From an uncultured Actinomycetes bacterium (lineage in GTDB: Bacteria; Actinomycetota; Actinomycetes; Nanopelagicales; Nanopelagicaceae), in contig CAILHY010000005.1 in the NCBI GenBank assembly GCA_903834145.1, positions 43,468 to 107,467 of the forward strand: a stretch of 64,000 nucleotides of DNA. The letters are read 5' to 3'. The notes beneath the pieces are model-generated. The model did not search any database, had not been told where the DNA came from, and saw only the letters and a program-made list of their open reading frames with translations. Position numbers and translations under genes: made by a program. Shown here one piece after another: positions 46,576 to 54,977 of this stretch (the first letter of the stretch is position 1; every line of letters starts with the position of its first letter).

Positions 46576-46581
46576 AGGCTA
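46576..46581 (-). promoter_or_regulatory. -10 box TAGCCT for the sigma-region-4 gene
   Basis: Minus-strand TAGCCT, spacer TACGCCC (7 nt), ATG at 46568. It overlaps the end of the LOG gene. Confidence 0.4.
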
Positions 46582-47115
46582 CTCGGAGGTGGCTCTATCG
46601 AGGGCTTCTTCAACGCTTGTGGTCCAATGCAGGAGTTCGCGTTGCCCAGGTTTGACGAACCCTTCGCTCTCCAAATGATCGATCATCTGACGAAGAGGTG
46701 AATAGAGTCCAAATGGATCCAGGACGATGACGGGCTTATCGTGAAATTTCAAGAAGCGACCGACCCATATTTCAAAGAGTTCCTCCAGGGTTCCAAGGCC
46801 ACCCGGCAGTGCAATAAAGGCACCCGAGAGTTCCTCGATCATGCCCTTTCGCTCGCGCATGGAATCTACGACATGAAGTTCGTGGCTATCGTGATCGGCG
46901 AATTCAATATCAACGAGTGCTTGAGGAATGACCCCTATTGTTTTCCCACCGCCGCTTCGCACTCCACGTGCCACTGCTCCCATCATGGAAATATGTCCGC
47001 CCCCAGAGACGAGGTCCCATTTCTTCGCCGCGATGGCTTGACCTAATTCGAAGGCCAGGTCAACATATTTGGCATCAATAGTCGGAGATGACGAACAAAA
47101 AACGGCGATACGCAT
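46579..47115 (-). CDS. LOG-family Rossmann-fold protein (cytokinin-riboside hydrolase type)
   Basis: 178 aa beginning MRIAVFCSSSPTI. SGGGHISMMGAVARGV and LPGGLGTLEELFEIW are the LONELY GUY signatures (PGGxGTxxE). Such enzymes cut AMP-type nucleotides to base and ribose 5-phosphate. Rv1205 in mycobacteria is the named relative and lies near dapD as here. ATG 47113-47115 is preferred over an upstream start at 47238 that would overlap dapD. It shares a 29-bp divergent promoter with dapD. Confidence 0.88.
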   Translation of the reverse strand: MRIAVFCSSSPTIDAKYVDLAFELGQAIAAKKWDLVSGGGHISMMGAVARGVRSGGGKTIGVIPQALVDIEFADHDSHELHVVDSMRERKGMIEELSGAFIALPGGLGTLEELFEIWVGRFLKFHDKPVIVLDPFGLYSPLRQMIDHLESEGFVKPGQRELLHWTTSVEEALDRATSE

Positions 47116-47121
47116 CCCTGA

Positions 47122-47138
47122 AGGATAGAGGCTACCCT
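47122..47138. promoter_or_regulatory. Divergent leaderless promoters of LOG and dapD in 29 bp
   Basis: The whole LOG-dapD gap is 47116-47144. Minus-strand TATCCT (47122-47127) is 6 nt before the LOG ATG; plus-strand TACCCT (47133-47138) is 6 nt before the dapD ATG. Each -35 zone would fall on the other gene's first codons. Neither gene has a Shine-Dalgarno sequence. Confidence 0.6.
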
Positions 47139-47144
47139 TGCCCC

Positions 47145-48077
47145 ATGTCGCATCACTCTTCTGAGCAAGCCTCCGGCCACGGTATCGCGACCATCGCCGC
47201 TGATGGATCCGTTCTTGATACCTGGTATCCCTCTCCAACGCTGGGAGCGCTCACGGCAGAAGCGCCGACCTATTTACGCGGGCTCGAAGGACGCGATCAC
47301 GAGCGCGGAATCACTCGAGTATTAGTCGAACGCACGATCACATTATCTGAGCCTGCTCGAGATGCATCTGATGTGTATCTGCGACTTCACCTGCTTTCCC
47401 ATCGCCTTGTTGCCCCTCATGGTCAATCTCTTGAGGGCATATTTGGAATTCTTACAAATGTAGTCTGGACCACTCACGGCCCCTGCGCTCTTGAAGGATT
47501 TGAAGAGACCCGAGCTCGTTTGCGAGCAAAATATGGCCATGTTTCAGTGCTGAGCGTCGATAAATTCCCACGGATGGTGGATTACGTCATCCCAAGCGGA
47601 GTACGTATCGCCGATGCTGATCGGGTTCGCCTCGGAGCGCATTTGGCGCACGGCACAACAGTGATGCACGAAGGTTTCGTCAATTTCAACGCGGGAACAT
47701 TGGGTTCCTCCATGGTCGAGGGAAGAATCTCGGCTGGTGTTGTCGTCGGAGATGGAACCGATGTCGGTGGAGGCGCCTCCATCATGGGAACTCTTAGCGG
47801 CGGCGGAAAAGAAACTATCTCTATTGGAAAGAAATGTTTACTGGGCGCGAATTCTGGACTTGGAATTTCACTGGGTGATAACTGTGTCATCGAGGCCGGA
47901 ACCTACATCACTGCAGCCGCAAAAGTTTCACTTCCTGATGGCGAAATCGTCAAGGCAAGCGCACTCAGCGGAGGAGATAATTTACTGTTCCGCCGTAATT
48001 CTCAAAGTGGAAACCTTGAAGTGGTGCTTCGAACAGGCACATGGGGCGGGTTGAACTCCATCTTGCACGCAAACTAA
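47145..48077 (+). CDS. dapD: Tetrahydrodipicolinate N-succinyltransferase (DapD)
   Basis: 310 aa hexapeptide-repeat acyltransferase. It adds succinyl from succinyl-CoA to tetrahydrodipicolinate in the lysine and meso-diaminopimelate pathway; DapC at 33 kb acts next. The C-terminal left-handed helix is seen from about 165 (GVRIADADRVRLGAHLAHGT, VVVGDGTDVGGGASIMG, ISIGKKCLLGANSGLGI). ATG 47145 starts MSHHSSEQASGHG; an in-frame start at 47088 would overlap LOG. Divergent from LOG; convergent with the SpoIID-like gene. Confidence 0.92.
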   Translation: MSHHSSEQASGHGIATIAADGSVLDTWYPSPTLGALTAEAPTYLRGLEGRDHERGITRVLVERTITLSEPARDASDVYLRLHLLSHRLVAPHGQSLEGIFGILTNVVWTTHGPCALEGFEETRARLRAKYGHVSVLSVDKFPRMVDYVIPSGVRIADADRVRLGAHLAHGTTVMHEGFVNFNAGTLGSSMVEGRISAGVVVGDGTDVGGGASIMGTLSGGGKETISIGKKCLLGANSGLGISLGDNCVIEAGTYITAAAKVSLPDGEIVKASALSGGDNLLFRRNSQSGNLEVVLRTGTWGGLNSILHAN

Positions 48078-48100
48078 TTTACAAGCTAATTTACAAGCTA
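48074..48100. repeat. 12-bp tandem duplication across two convergent stop codons
   Basis: CTAATTTACAAG at 48074-48085 is repeated exactly at 48086-48097, then CTA. The first copy holds the dapD TAA (48075-48077); the second holds the TAA of the SpoIID-like gene (48091-48093). Confidence 0.9.
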
Positions 48101-49434
48101 TGAAATGCCGTTCTGGTCGGTGATGGAGCCGGGCTCGGGCTTGCAGTTGCTGCTGGGCTACTGATTACCGCAGTATCAAAATCAAAATAGGCAGATGGCA
48201 ATTTACTTTTGCTTCTAAATGCCTCTCCCGATAATGAAACACTTTTGCCGCCACTGGATGTAGCCGTGATGGTGGCGACCGTACCGCTTGGATGTCGGCT
48301 TGTAATAATCAGGGTAGCAACATCAGGCAATCCAAATGCGCTGGCAATAACTGATTGCGAAATAGGGCGAATCCAATCGATATATTTCGAATTAAGCGAA
48401 GGCAACAAACTCCAAGGATCAGGGACACTGATTGCGTATGGAACTGCGCTGCCCCATGCATCTACGCCAGATTCAGTTGCACCCCCTGAAGATGAGAAGA
48501 AATAAGCTGCGATCGGCATCGAGTTATACAAGATTGCCAAGCCATGTGAGTCATCTGTACTGGTGGAAGTTACTGCGCCCTTCCAGATCACACCATATTT
48601 TGCTTCGCTCTCTTTCGAATACCCTACAAAATTCTGATCCGCAGTAGCTGAATAGAGATCGCAATCGCACGCAGTTTTAATTCTTCCCGCTTTGCTGAGC
48701 GCATACGTGCGCGAAGCGATTGCTTGCGCCTGAAGTGCTTGCACCGGCCACGACGAAGGCATCTCTCCTATCCCCCATAAGTACTCATCATGCAACCGAA
48801 GCGAATTAGTTATTTCGATTCGGTAACCCAGTAGCGCAGTTTTCACAAGTTTGATTTGCATCTGGCCGTATCGATATTTAGAAGTTGTGGAACCGATCTT
48901 GAGAGATACAAGCGAATCCACACCAGGTAATTCGCGTGTTCCACTCCAACGCACCGTCCACGATGATCCAGAAGTGAGGGCAGTTACTTTCCCCGCAGCA
49001 TCGGTAACGCTGGGGATCGCTGAATTTCCTAAGAGCGTGAAGGAAAGAGTTGACTTACTGGGAATGATGGTGTCAGCAACAGATGTAACGCCATCTGCAA
49101 TGTCAGCGTTAAAAAGTTCGATGTGAGCTAATTTCGTATCCGTCTTAAGCGAAAGAGAGGTTAATAAATGACCCAGATTTACTCGAAGAATCTGATCATC
49201 TCGGACGGGATTCACCACGACATCTTTGTAATAATAATTCAGGATTGCGGTTGCACTATCGCCTTCTAGCGCTTCGCCACGCGCGCCAATCTGACTCATG
49301 CCGACACCATGTCCATAACCACTGCCATGGAAAGAAAAGGAAGGTGGGATATCCACTGCATATGCGCGAGGAATAAATGCAGCGAAGAGTAATGTCACTG
49401 CAATAAAAGTGCGGAAGTTAAATATCCTCATCAA
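48091..49434 (-). CDS. SpoIID/LytB-domain exported protein
   Basis: 447 aa. A signal peptide (FIAVTLLFAAFIPRAYA, about 9-25) is followed by FHGSGYGHGVGMSQIGARGE, the SpoIID motif, and by YLWGIGEMPSSWPVQALQAQ with AIASRTYAL, the second core. A Ser/Pro/Ala-rich tail (about 425-447) ends it. In spore formers SpoIID trims peptidoglycan; in actinobacteria the domain is found without sporulation and may process wall polymers. Start is ATG 49434 or 49431, overlapping the Wzt gene by 14-17 bp. It is part of the exporter cluster. Confidence 0.85.
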   Translation of the reverse strand: MMRIFNFRTFIAVTLLFAAFIPRAYAVDIPPSFSFHGSGYGHGVGMSQIGARGEALEGDSATAILNYYYKDVVVNPVRDDQILRVNLGHLLTSLSLKTDTKLAHIELFNADIADGVTSVADTIIPSKSTLSFTLLGNSAIPSVTDAAGKVTALTSGSSWTVRWSGTRELPGVDSLVSLKIGSTTSKYRYGQMQIKLVKTALLGYRIEITNSLRLHDEYLWGIGEMPSSWPVQALQAQAIASRTYALSKAGRIKTACDCDLYSATADQNFVGYSKESEAKYGVIWKGAVTSTSTDDSHGLAILYNSMPIAAYFFSSSGGATESGVDAWGSAVPYAISVPDPWSLLPSLNSKYIDWIRPISQSVIASAFGLPDVATLIITSRHPSGTVATITATSSGGKSVSLSGEAFRSKSKLPSAYFDFDTAVISSPAATASPSPAPSPTRTAFHSL

Positions 49435-50218
49435 TGGCCGCGCTCTTTCCGACCTTTAAGAATTTCTCGTATGCATCGACAACGGCATTTGGTTCGCCCC
49501 GCTTGATTAATTTGCCCTTGTCTAGCCATGCCACTTCATTACACACATCACGGATAGTTCCCAAACCGTGGCTGACCAGAATGAGCGCGCGAGCATCACT
49601 TCGCAACTCTTTGATCTTGTTCAGACTTTTCTCTTTGAAGTGGGCATCTCCCGTGCTGAGGGCTTCATCCACAATCAAAATATCTGGGCGCACTGTGACG
49701 GCAACCGCAAACCCAAGGCGAGCAAACATTCCCGATGAATACGTTCGCATCGGCGCCTCAATTGCATCTCCTAATTCAGCAAAATCGGCGATCTCTTCAA
49801 AGTGTGAGGCGATCTCTTTGCGAGTCATGCCTGCCGCAAGTCCACCCAATTCAACATTTTGTCGCCCAGAAAGCGTAGGACTAAAGCCAACACCGAGGGC
49901 AAGAAGCGTGCTCACTTTTCCGTAAACTTCAACGCGACCTTGTGACGGCGGCAAAATGCCAGAGATAACTCGCATTAACGTTGATTTTCCAGCCCCGTTT
50001 GCTCCGACAATTCCTAAGACTGAACCGTAGGGAACATCCATCATGATGTCATCAAGGGCTCGAACGACACGAGTGTGTTTAGTTCCGCGACCCAATGTTC
50101 GAACTCGTGCCTTCAAAGTTGGCCGTCGATCAATGGTTGTCGTATACGTCAACCCTAAGTGCTGGACAGAGACAGCAAGTTCGCCAGGAATATGCGTGGA
50201 ATTAGACTCGGACTGCAA
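49418..50218 (-). CDS. ABC polysaccharide exporter ATPase (Wzt/TagH type)
   Basis: 266 aa. Walker A is VGANGAGKSTLMRVI (about 76-90), the Q-loop and signature TYSSGMFARLGFAV (about 160-173) and Walker B ILIVDEALSTGDAHF follow, with switch His in LVSHGL. The signature YSSGM instead of LSGGQ is characteristic of TagH/Wzt-type glycan exporters. No C-terminal glycan-binding domain is attached. TTG 50216-50218 is the start with GGGAG 7 nt upstream. Overlaps the permease by 17 bp. Confidence 0.9.
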   Translation of the reverse strand: MQSESNSTHIPGELAVSVQHLGLTYTTTIDRRPTLKARVRTLGRGTKHTRVVRALDDIMMDVPYGSVLGIVGANGAGKSTLMRVISGILPPSQGRVEVYGKVSTLLALGVGFSPTLSGRQNVELGGLAAGMTRKEIASHFEEIADFAELGDAIEAPMRTYSSGMFARLGFAVAVTVRPDILIVDEALSTGDAHFKEKSLNKIKELRSDARALILVSHGLGTIRDVCNEVAWLDKGKLIKRGEPNAVVDAYEKFLKVGKSAAIDEDI

Positions 50219-51047
50219 AATCGCGCTCCCTTGCTAGGAAGTAATACGTTCCGATAATAAAAATTCCCAGTGCCCAAGCCAGAGAGATCAACATATCCGT
50301 AGCTTTAGGAACTTGGGCGTGAACTATTGCGCGAGACCACGAATTTAGAAGCGGAAAAAGAGGGTTAAACGCTTCGAGGCTTCTCAAATTATGTTTGAGA
50401 GCCGATGCCTCATAAAGTATTGGCGAGAGATAGAGCCATGTTCTGGAGAAGTAAGGTAAGAAACTTGAAATATCTCGGAAATACACATTGATCGTGGAGA
50501 TCAATACCGCCAGCCCCAGGGCCAATATCGCGGTAATGACCACTACAGGAATTGCCCACAACATCGCCCAACCAATAGGAAATCCCAAAATGGTTCGAAT
50601 TACAAAGAAAACGAAAATAGTTGGGAGGAATCGAAATATCCCAACGACGGTGGCTGAAATTGGCAACATGATTCTTGGAAAGGCGGTGTTGAGAATTAGT
50701 TTGCCGCCCTTTGTAATGGATTTAACTCCACCTGTCATCGTGTTGGAAACAAAATAGAAAAGGAATAGGCAGGCTGTGAGGTGGCCATATCGCATCTTGT
50801 CGCTGTGCCCGCCGATGATGACGATCAAGAGAAAATAAACTCCGGAGAGCAACAGTGGATTGAGTACTAGCCAAACTTGCCCAAAGACAGAGTCGTAATG
50901 TTTTTCGCGCAACTCTGATCGAGAATATTCGGCGATAAAAGATCGTCTTGCCCAAAGGGAACGCCAATACTTACGCAGTGGAGGTAGTCCGGCGCGAAAA
51001 GGCTCGTAGACCTCGACGGGCGCGGTCTTTGATTTAGCGTTATCCAC
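50202..51047 (-). CDS. ABC polysaccharide exporter permease (Wzm/TagG type)
   Basis: 281 aa of the ABC-2 permease type. An N-terminal amphipathic part (YEPFRAGLPPLRKYWRSLWA) leads to six helices between about 60 and 275; FLPYFSRTWLYLSPILYEAS is the typical motif before the fifth helix. With the ATPase it exports a completed polyprenyl-linked glycan. GTG 51045-51047 has a TAACCT box 6 nt upstream. Follows the GT2 gene. Confidence 0.88.
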   Translation of the reverse strand: MDNAKSKTAPVEVYEPFRAGLPPLRKYWRSLWARRSFIAEYSRSELREKHYDSVFGQVWLVLNPLLLSGVYFLLIVIIGGHSDKMRYGHLTACLFLFYFVSNTMTGGVKSITKGGKLILNTAFPRIMLPISATVVGIFRFLPTIFVFFVIRTILGFPIGWAMLWAIPVVVITAILALGLAVLISTINVYFRDISSFLPYFSRTWLYLSPILYEASALKHNLRSLEAFNPLFPLLNSWSRAIVHAQVPKATDMLISLAWALGIFIIGTYYFLARERDFAVRV

Positions 51048-51053
51048 GGAGGC

Positions 51054-51059
51054 AGGTTA
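51054..51059 (-). promoter_or_regulatory. -10 box TAACCT for the Wzm-like gene
   Basis: Minus-strand TAACCT, spacer GCCTCC (6 nt), GTG at 51047. It lies in the 29-bp gap after the GT2 gene. Confidence 0.4.
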
Positions 51060-51076
51060 CCGCACGGTCCTTGGGC

Positions 51077-52069
51077 TCACTTGCCTTCAGGCACGAGAGT
51101 CCGAGGTGATGTGACAAATCCCGCGCCCCAAGACATGTGCATCGTGAGCAAAATCGCGGGTAATCTCAATTTTTCACCCATTGTTCTACCAATTCCAAGT
51201 GAGGCGACCACAAGAAAGGCGCCGTAGATTCCCGCCGGCAAGAAAAGAATAGGTGAGATAACCATTCCCCCTGCAAGTGAGATTATTGTTGCGATCAATG
51301 CAAATGGAGGCGCCAGATATCGTAAATTCACGGTACCTACGTGTCGCCGAGATACAACACGACGCCAACGGCCGTATTCAAAATATTGTTTTGCGAGTGC
51401 CCGCAACGAGGGGCGAGGTCGATACACAACATGTAAACGTGGATCGAAATAAACAATTCCTCCGGCTTGTCGAAGACGGAAATTCAATTCCCAATCTTGC
51501 GCCCTCGTAAAGCGTTCATCAAAGCCGCCGGCGTTTATCAGTGCGCTTTTTAAGAAAACACCGAGGTAGACCGTGTCCACCGCACCTGCTGAACCACCCG
51601 TGTGAAAACGGGAAGCACCCACGCCGAGCGGACTTCTCATCGCGCAGGCGACTGCCTTCTCAAATGTTGTAACACCTTGCGCGGCCATCATTCCACCTAC
51701 ATTGACCGCGCTTGTTTCTTTGAGAATCTCAACTGCTAAAGAAATGTAATCTCGAGGTATTTCTGCATGGCCATCGACGCGAACAATGATGGGAAACCTA
51801 GATTGCGCAATTGCTAAATTCAATCCTGCTGCGGTTCGCCCCGAAGGGTTTTCAATAATCACCACTCGCGAATCTTTACTTGCAAGGGCCCTCGCTACCT
51901 CAAGAGTGCGATCCTTCGATGGTCCGATAGAAAGGACTACCTCCATTTGTCCGAGATAATCCTGAGAAAGAATTGCACTTACTGACTCTGAGAGGTAAAA
52001 CTCTTCATTGAGAACAGGCAAAATAACCGAGACGCCGTTCACCTGGGATATCTGCTCGGAAATGTGCAC
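51077..52069 (-). CDS. GT2 glycosyltransferase (ExoA/succinoglycan type)
   Basis: 330 aa. GT-A fold: VSVILPVLNEEFYLSESV, SIGPSKDRTLEVA, IIVRVDGHAEIPRDYI (DxD-like DGH) and the acceptor-site RAQDWELNFRLRQAGG. Two C-terminal transmembrane helices (about 250-290) anchor it. It likely adds a sugar to a lipid-linked surface glycan. GTG 52067-52069 has a TAGCGT box 6 nt before it and shares a 33-bp divergent region with the LCP gene. Confidence 0.85.
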   Translation of the reverse strand: MHISEQISQVNGVSVILPVLNEEFYLSESVSAILSQDYLGQMEVVLSIGPSKDRTLEVARALASKDSRVVIIENPSGRTAAGLNLAIAQSRFPIIVRVDGHAEIPRDYISLAVEILKETSAVNVGGMMAAQGVTTFEKAVACAMRSPLGVGASRFHTGGSAGAVDTVYLGVFLKSALINAGGFDERFTRAQDWELNFRLRQAGGIVYFDPRLHVVYRPRPSLRALAKQYFEYGRWRRVVSRRHVGTVNLRYLAPPFALIATIISLAGGMVISPILFLPAGIYGAFLVVASLGIGRTMGEKLRLPAILLTMHMSWGAGFVTSPRTLVPEGK

Positions 52070-52075
52070 CTGAGT

Positions 52076-52096
52076 ACGCTACCGTCCAAGTAGGCT
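52076..52096. promoter_or_regulatory. Divergent leaderless promoters of GT2 and LCP in 33 bp
   Basis: Gap 52070-52102. Minus-strand TAGCGT (52076-52081) is 6 nt before the GT2 GTG; plus-strand TAGGCT (52091-52096) is 6 nt before the LCP GTG. No Shine-Dalgarno on either side. Confidence 0.55.
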
Positions 52097-52102
52097 CTCC
52101 TA

Positions 52103-53245
52103 GTGAAATCCGCGCGCGCGACCCGAATAATCACCTCACTCTCAATCGGCGTTATTGCACTCTCGGCAATTTCCTGGATAGGCCTGGGGCAGATCACTGG
52201 TTCGCTCAAGAGGGTGGATGCATTTGCCGGATTAAATTCCAGACCGGAAAAAGCATCAAGCGCCGTCAACTACCTTCTCGTTGGTTCAGATAATCGCGCA
52301 GGCCTCACCGCCGCTGAACTTAAAACACTTCGAGTCGGAAGTACCGCCTCTGCTGCGGGCGGACGATCTGACACCATGCTTCTGGTTCACATAAGTAAGG
52401 CACGTGACAAGGCCGTCATCGTTTCATTACCGCGAGACACTCTTGTTACAGTCCCTCAATATGTTGCCAGCAATGGAAAAACAATTGCTGCACAACAGGC
52501 CAAGTTGAACTCGGCATTTAGTTGGGGCGGGGCACCATTATTGATCCAGGTCGTGGAAGCAAAAACTAATCTACGAATTGATCACTACGTTGAAATCGGT
52601 TTTGGAGGATTTGCAAAAGTTGTTGATTCTCTTGGTGGCATTCAAGTATGTAGCAAAGTTGCAATCAATGATCCAAAGAGTCACCTTGTCATGACTGCTG
52701 GTATTCATACGTTAAATGGCATCGAAGCTCTCAAATATATTCGGACTCGTGATTTTGATGGCATGGGCGACTTGGGCCGCATGCAAAGGCAGCAACAATT
52801 TATGAGCTCCGTCATCAAAAAGGCAACGAGTACTGGAGTTCTTCTCAATCCAGTGAAATTTATTAGTTTCATAAATGCGGCAATGGAAACCGTGAAAACT
52901 GACTCCTCACTAAATTCAAGTGACCTTGTAACTCTTGCCAAGCAGATGCGAAATCTTTCAGCCAGCAAGGTAAGGACGTTGACCGTTCCACTATCTAATG
53001 TGAATTTTTCGCTCCCCTATATTGGCTCTACCGTACTCTGGGATCCAGTGCTTGCTCCTGAACTTTTCCAGAAACTTCGTGATGACTTGCCTATTGTCAC
53101 CGAAGTTGTCCCTACGCCTTCGGCTAGTTCTTCCAAGGCCACCTCATCCTCAACGAGTAAGGCGACTCCTAAAGCAACCCCAGTGATCATTGACAAATTT
53201 AAGACGCGCACCGCAAGTGAAAACCCTTGCGGTTCTCTGAAATAA
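52103..53245 (+). CDS. LytR-CpsA-Psr family glycopolymer ligase
   Basis: 380 aa. A single N-terminal transmembrane helix (ITSLSIGVIALSAISWIGLG) precedes the LCP domain (about 52-285), with VGSDNRAGL, GGRSDTMLLVHI (catalytic Arg/Asp), VSLPRDTLV and KYIRTRDFDGMGDLGR. It transfers lipid-linked glycopolymers to peptidoglycan outside the membrane. The C-terminal 50 residues are Ser/Thr/Lys/Pro-rich. GTG 52103 follows TAGGCT by 6 nt. Next to GT2 and the exporter, its job is likely attachment of that exporter's glycan to the wall. Confidence 0.9.
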   Translation: MKSARATRIITSLSIGVIALSAISWIGLGQITGSLKRVDAFAGLNSRPEKASSAVNYLLVGSDNRAGLTAAELKTLRVGSTASAAGGRSDTMLLVHISKARDKAVIVSLPRDTLVTVPQYVASNGKTIAAQQAKLNSAFSWGGAPLLIQVVEAKTNLRIDHYVEIGFGGFAKVVDSLGGIQVCSKVAINDPKSHLVMTAGIHTLNGIEALKYIRTRDFDGMGDLGRMQRQQQFMSSVIKKATSTGVLLNPVKFISFINAAMETVKTDSSLNSSDLVTLAKQMRNLSASKVRTLTVPLSNVNFSLPYIGSTVLWDPVLAPELFQKLRDDLPIVTEVVPTPSASSSKATSSSTSKATPKATPVIIDKFKTRTASENPCGSLK

Positions 53246-53259
53246 CTTTGTAAAACTCA

Positions 53260-53265
53260 TAGACT
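53260..53265 (+). promoter_or_regulatory. -10 box TAGACT for ugd
   Basis: TAGACT, spacer CTGGCT (6 nt), ATG at 53272. It lies in the 26-bp gap after the LCP gene. Confidence 0.5.
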
Positions 53266-53271
53266 CTGGCT

Positions 53272-54582
53272 ATGAAACCCGTTCTTTCGGTAATTGGCAC
53301 GGGGTATCTAGGTGCCACGCACGCAGCATGTATGTCTTCACTCGGCTTCACCGTAATTGGAGTCGATAGCGATAGCGCAAAGATCGACCAACTCTCGCGA
53401 GGCGAATTACCCTTCTATGAGCCAGGGCTTGAGGAATTACTGCGCCAGCAAATTGCTTCAGGACGTTTAACTTTCAGCACTGATTTCGCCATAATCTCAA
53501 ACGCCGATGTGCATTTCATTTGCGTGGGAACGCCTCAAAAAGAAAACAGTCTTGCTGCAGATTTGTCTTTTGTTAAAGGGGCTATCGCAAGCGTTGCCCC
53601 CCATCTCAAGAGCGGTTCGTTGGTCGTCGGCAAATCAACCGTCCCAGTTGGCACGGCTCAAGAACTCACTGCAATTTTGCGCGCAATTGCACCTCAAGCA
53701 GATCTTGCCTGGAATCCAGAGTTTCTACGCGAAGGCTTTGCCATTGAAGACACATTGCGGCCGAATCGACTTGTCGTCGGTGTCACCAATGATCGAGCTG
53801 AACACATCCTCAAAGATGTGTATGCACCCATTCTCGAACTAGGAACACCTTGGATTCGCGCTGACCTGCCAACATCTGAACTTGTGAAAGTGGCTGCTAA
53901 TTCTTTTCTTGCAACAAAGATCTCCTTTATCAATGCGATGGCAGAAATATGCGAGGCCGCGGGTGGCGATGTGACAGTTCTGGCCCAGGCAATCGGTTAT
54001 GACCCTCGGATCGGAAACAAATTCCTGCAAGCCGGTATCGGTTTTGGTGGCGGATGTTTGCCGAAAGATATTCGTGCATTTATGGCGCGCGCTGAAGAAT
54101 TAGGCGCTGAGCAAGCTCTTGAATTCTTGCGAGAAATAGATGCAATCAATCTTCGTGCGCGTGCACGAGTTATTGATGTTGTTCGCTCCATGCTTTCTGC
54201 CGACTTAACGTCCTATAAAATTGCTGTCCTAGGCGCAGCATTTAAGCCTGAGAGCGACGACGTGCGAGACTCACCTGCCCTTGATATTGCCGCGCAATTA
54301 CATGCCGCTGGCGCCACTGTGACGGTCCATGATCCAAAAGCCATGGCACCTGCACAAAAACGTTTTCCTACCTTGAACTTTGCACAAAGTTCGCAAGATT
54401 GTGTCGCTGATGCTGACATCGTCCTCCATCTGACCGAATGGAAGGAATACAGGGAAATAGATCCTTCGCTGTTCAAAACACTTGTCAAGAGGCCACTCAT
54501 CATTGATGGTCGCAATGCTCTCGATAGGGCTAAATGGACAGCGGCAGGATGGACCTTCCACGCACTTGGTCGAAAAAATTGA
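53272..54582 (+). CDS. ugd: UDP-glucose 6-dehydrogenase (Ugd/TuaD)
   Basis: 436 aa NAD-dependent enzyme making UDP-glucuronate. VIGTGYLGATHAACMSSLG is the Rossmann loop, NPEFLREGFAIEDTLRPNR a family signature, GFGGGCLPKDIRAF the catalytic Cys motif, and AVLGAAFKPESDDVRDSP the C-terminal NDP-binding motif. UDP-glucuronate would feed the neighbouring surface glycan. The ATG has a TAGACT box 6 nt upstream. Its stop overlaps the CoA-binding gene. Confidence 0.93.
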   Translation: MKPVLSVIGTGYLGATHAACMSSLGFTVIGVDSDSAKIDQLSRGELPFYEPGLEELLRQQIASGRLTFSTDFAIISNADVHFICVGTPQKENSLAADLSFVKGAIASVAPHLKSGSLVVGKSTVPVGTAQELTAILRAIAPQADLAWNPEFLREGFAIEDTLRPNRLVVGVTNDRAEHILKDVYAPILELGTPWIRADLPTSELVKVAANSFLATKISFINAMAEICEAAGGDVTVLAQAIGYDPRIGNKFLQAGIGFGGGCLPKDIRAFMARAEELGAEQALEFLREIDAINLRARARVIDVVRSMLSADLTSYKIAVLGAAFKPESDDVRDSPALDIAAQLHAAGATVTVHDPKAMAPAQKRFPTLNFAQSSQDCVADADIVLHLTEWKEYREIDPSLFKTLVKRPLIIDGRNALDRAKWTAAGWTFHALGRKN

Positions 54583-54977
54583 ATGCAGAAGAGTCGATAG
54601 AGGCAGCTCTATCCTTAAAAACCTGGGCAATAGTTGGGCTGAGTAATAATTCAGATCGCCCCGCATACGGTGTCGCGTTATTACTTCAACAAAAAGGGCA
54701 CCGAATCATTCCAGTTCATCCAAAAGCGGAGATGGTTCACGGTGAGGCAGGATATGCAAAACTCTCTGAGATCCGATTTCCGGTGGATGTCGTTGATCTA
54801 TTTGTGAATTCACAACTCGTCGGCGTCGTTATCGATGAGGCAATTGCGCTAAAAGCCAAGGCAGTCTGGATGCAGTTAGAAGTCATCGATCACGAAGCAT
54901 TCAAGCGCGCCCAAGATGGCGGCCTTATCGCGGTGATGAATCGGTGTCCAGCAATTGAATATCGAAATCGAGTGTAG
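54534..54977 (+). CDS. CoA-binding domain protein
   Basis: About 132-147 aa. TWAIVGLSNNSDRPAYGVALLLQQKG is the CoA-binding Rossmann start, followed by IIPVHPKA and VDVVDLFVNSQLV; AVWMQLEVIDHEAFKRAQDGG and RCPAIEY are the conserved end. Family function is unknown (YccU-like). The start is uncertain: ATG 54534 or 54549 overlaps ugd, while TTG 54579-54581 overlaps its TGA and gives a typical short start. Zero bases separate its stop from purE's on the other strand. Confidence 0.75.
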   Translation: MDSGRMDLPRTWSKKLNAEESIEAALSLKTWAIVGLSNNSDRPAYGVALLLQQKGHRIIPVHPKAEMVHGEAGYAKLSEIRFPVDVVDLFVNSQLVGVVIDEAIALKAKAVWMQLEVIDHEAFKRAQDGGLIAVMNRCPAIEYRNRV

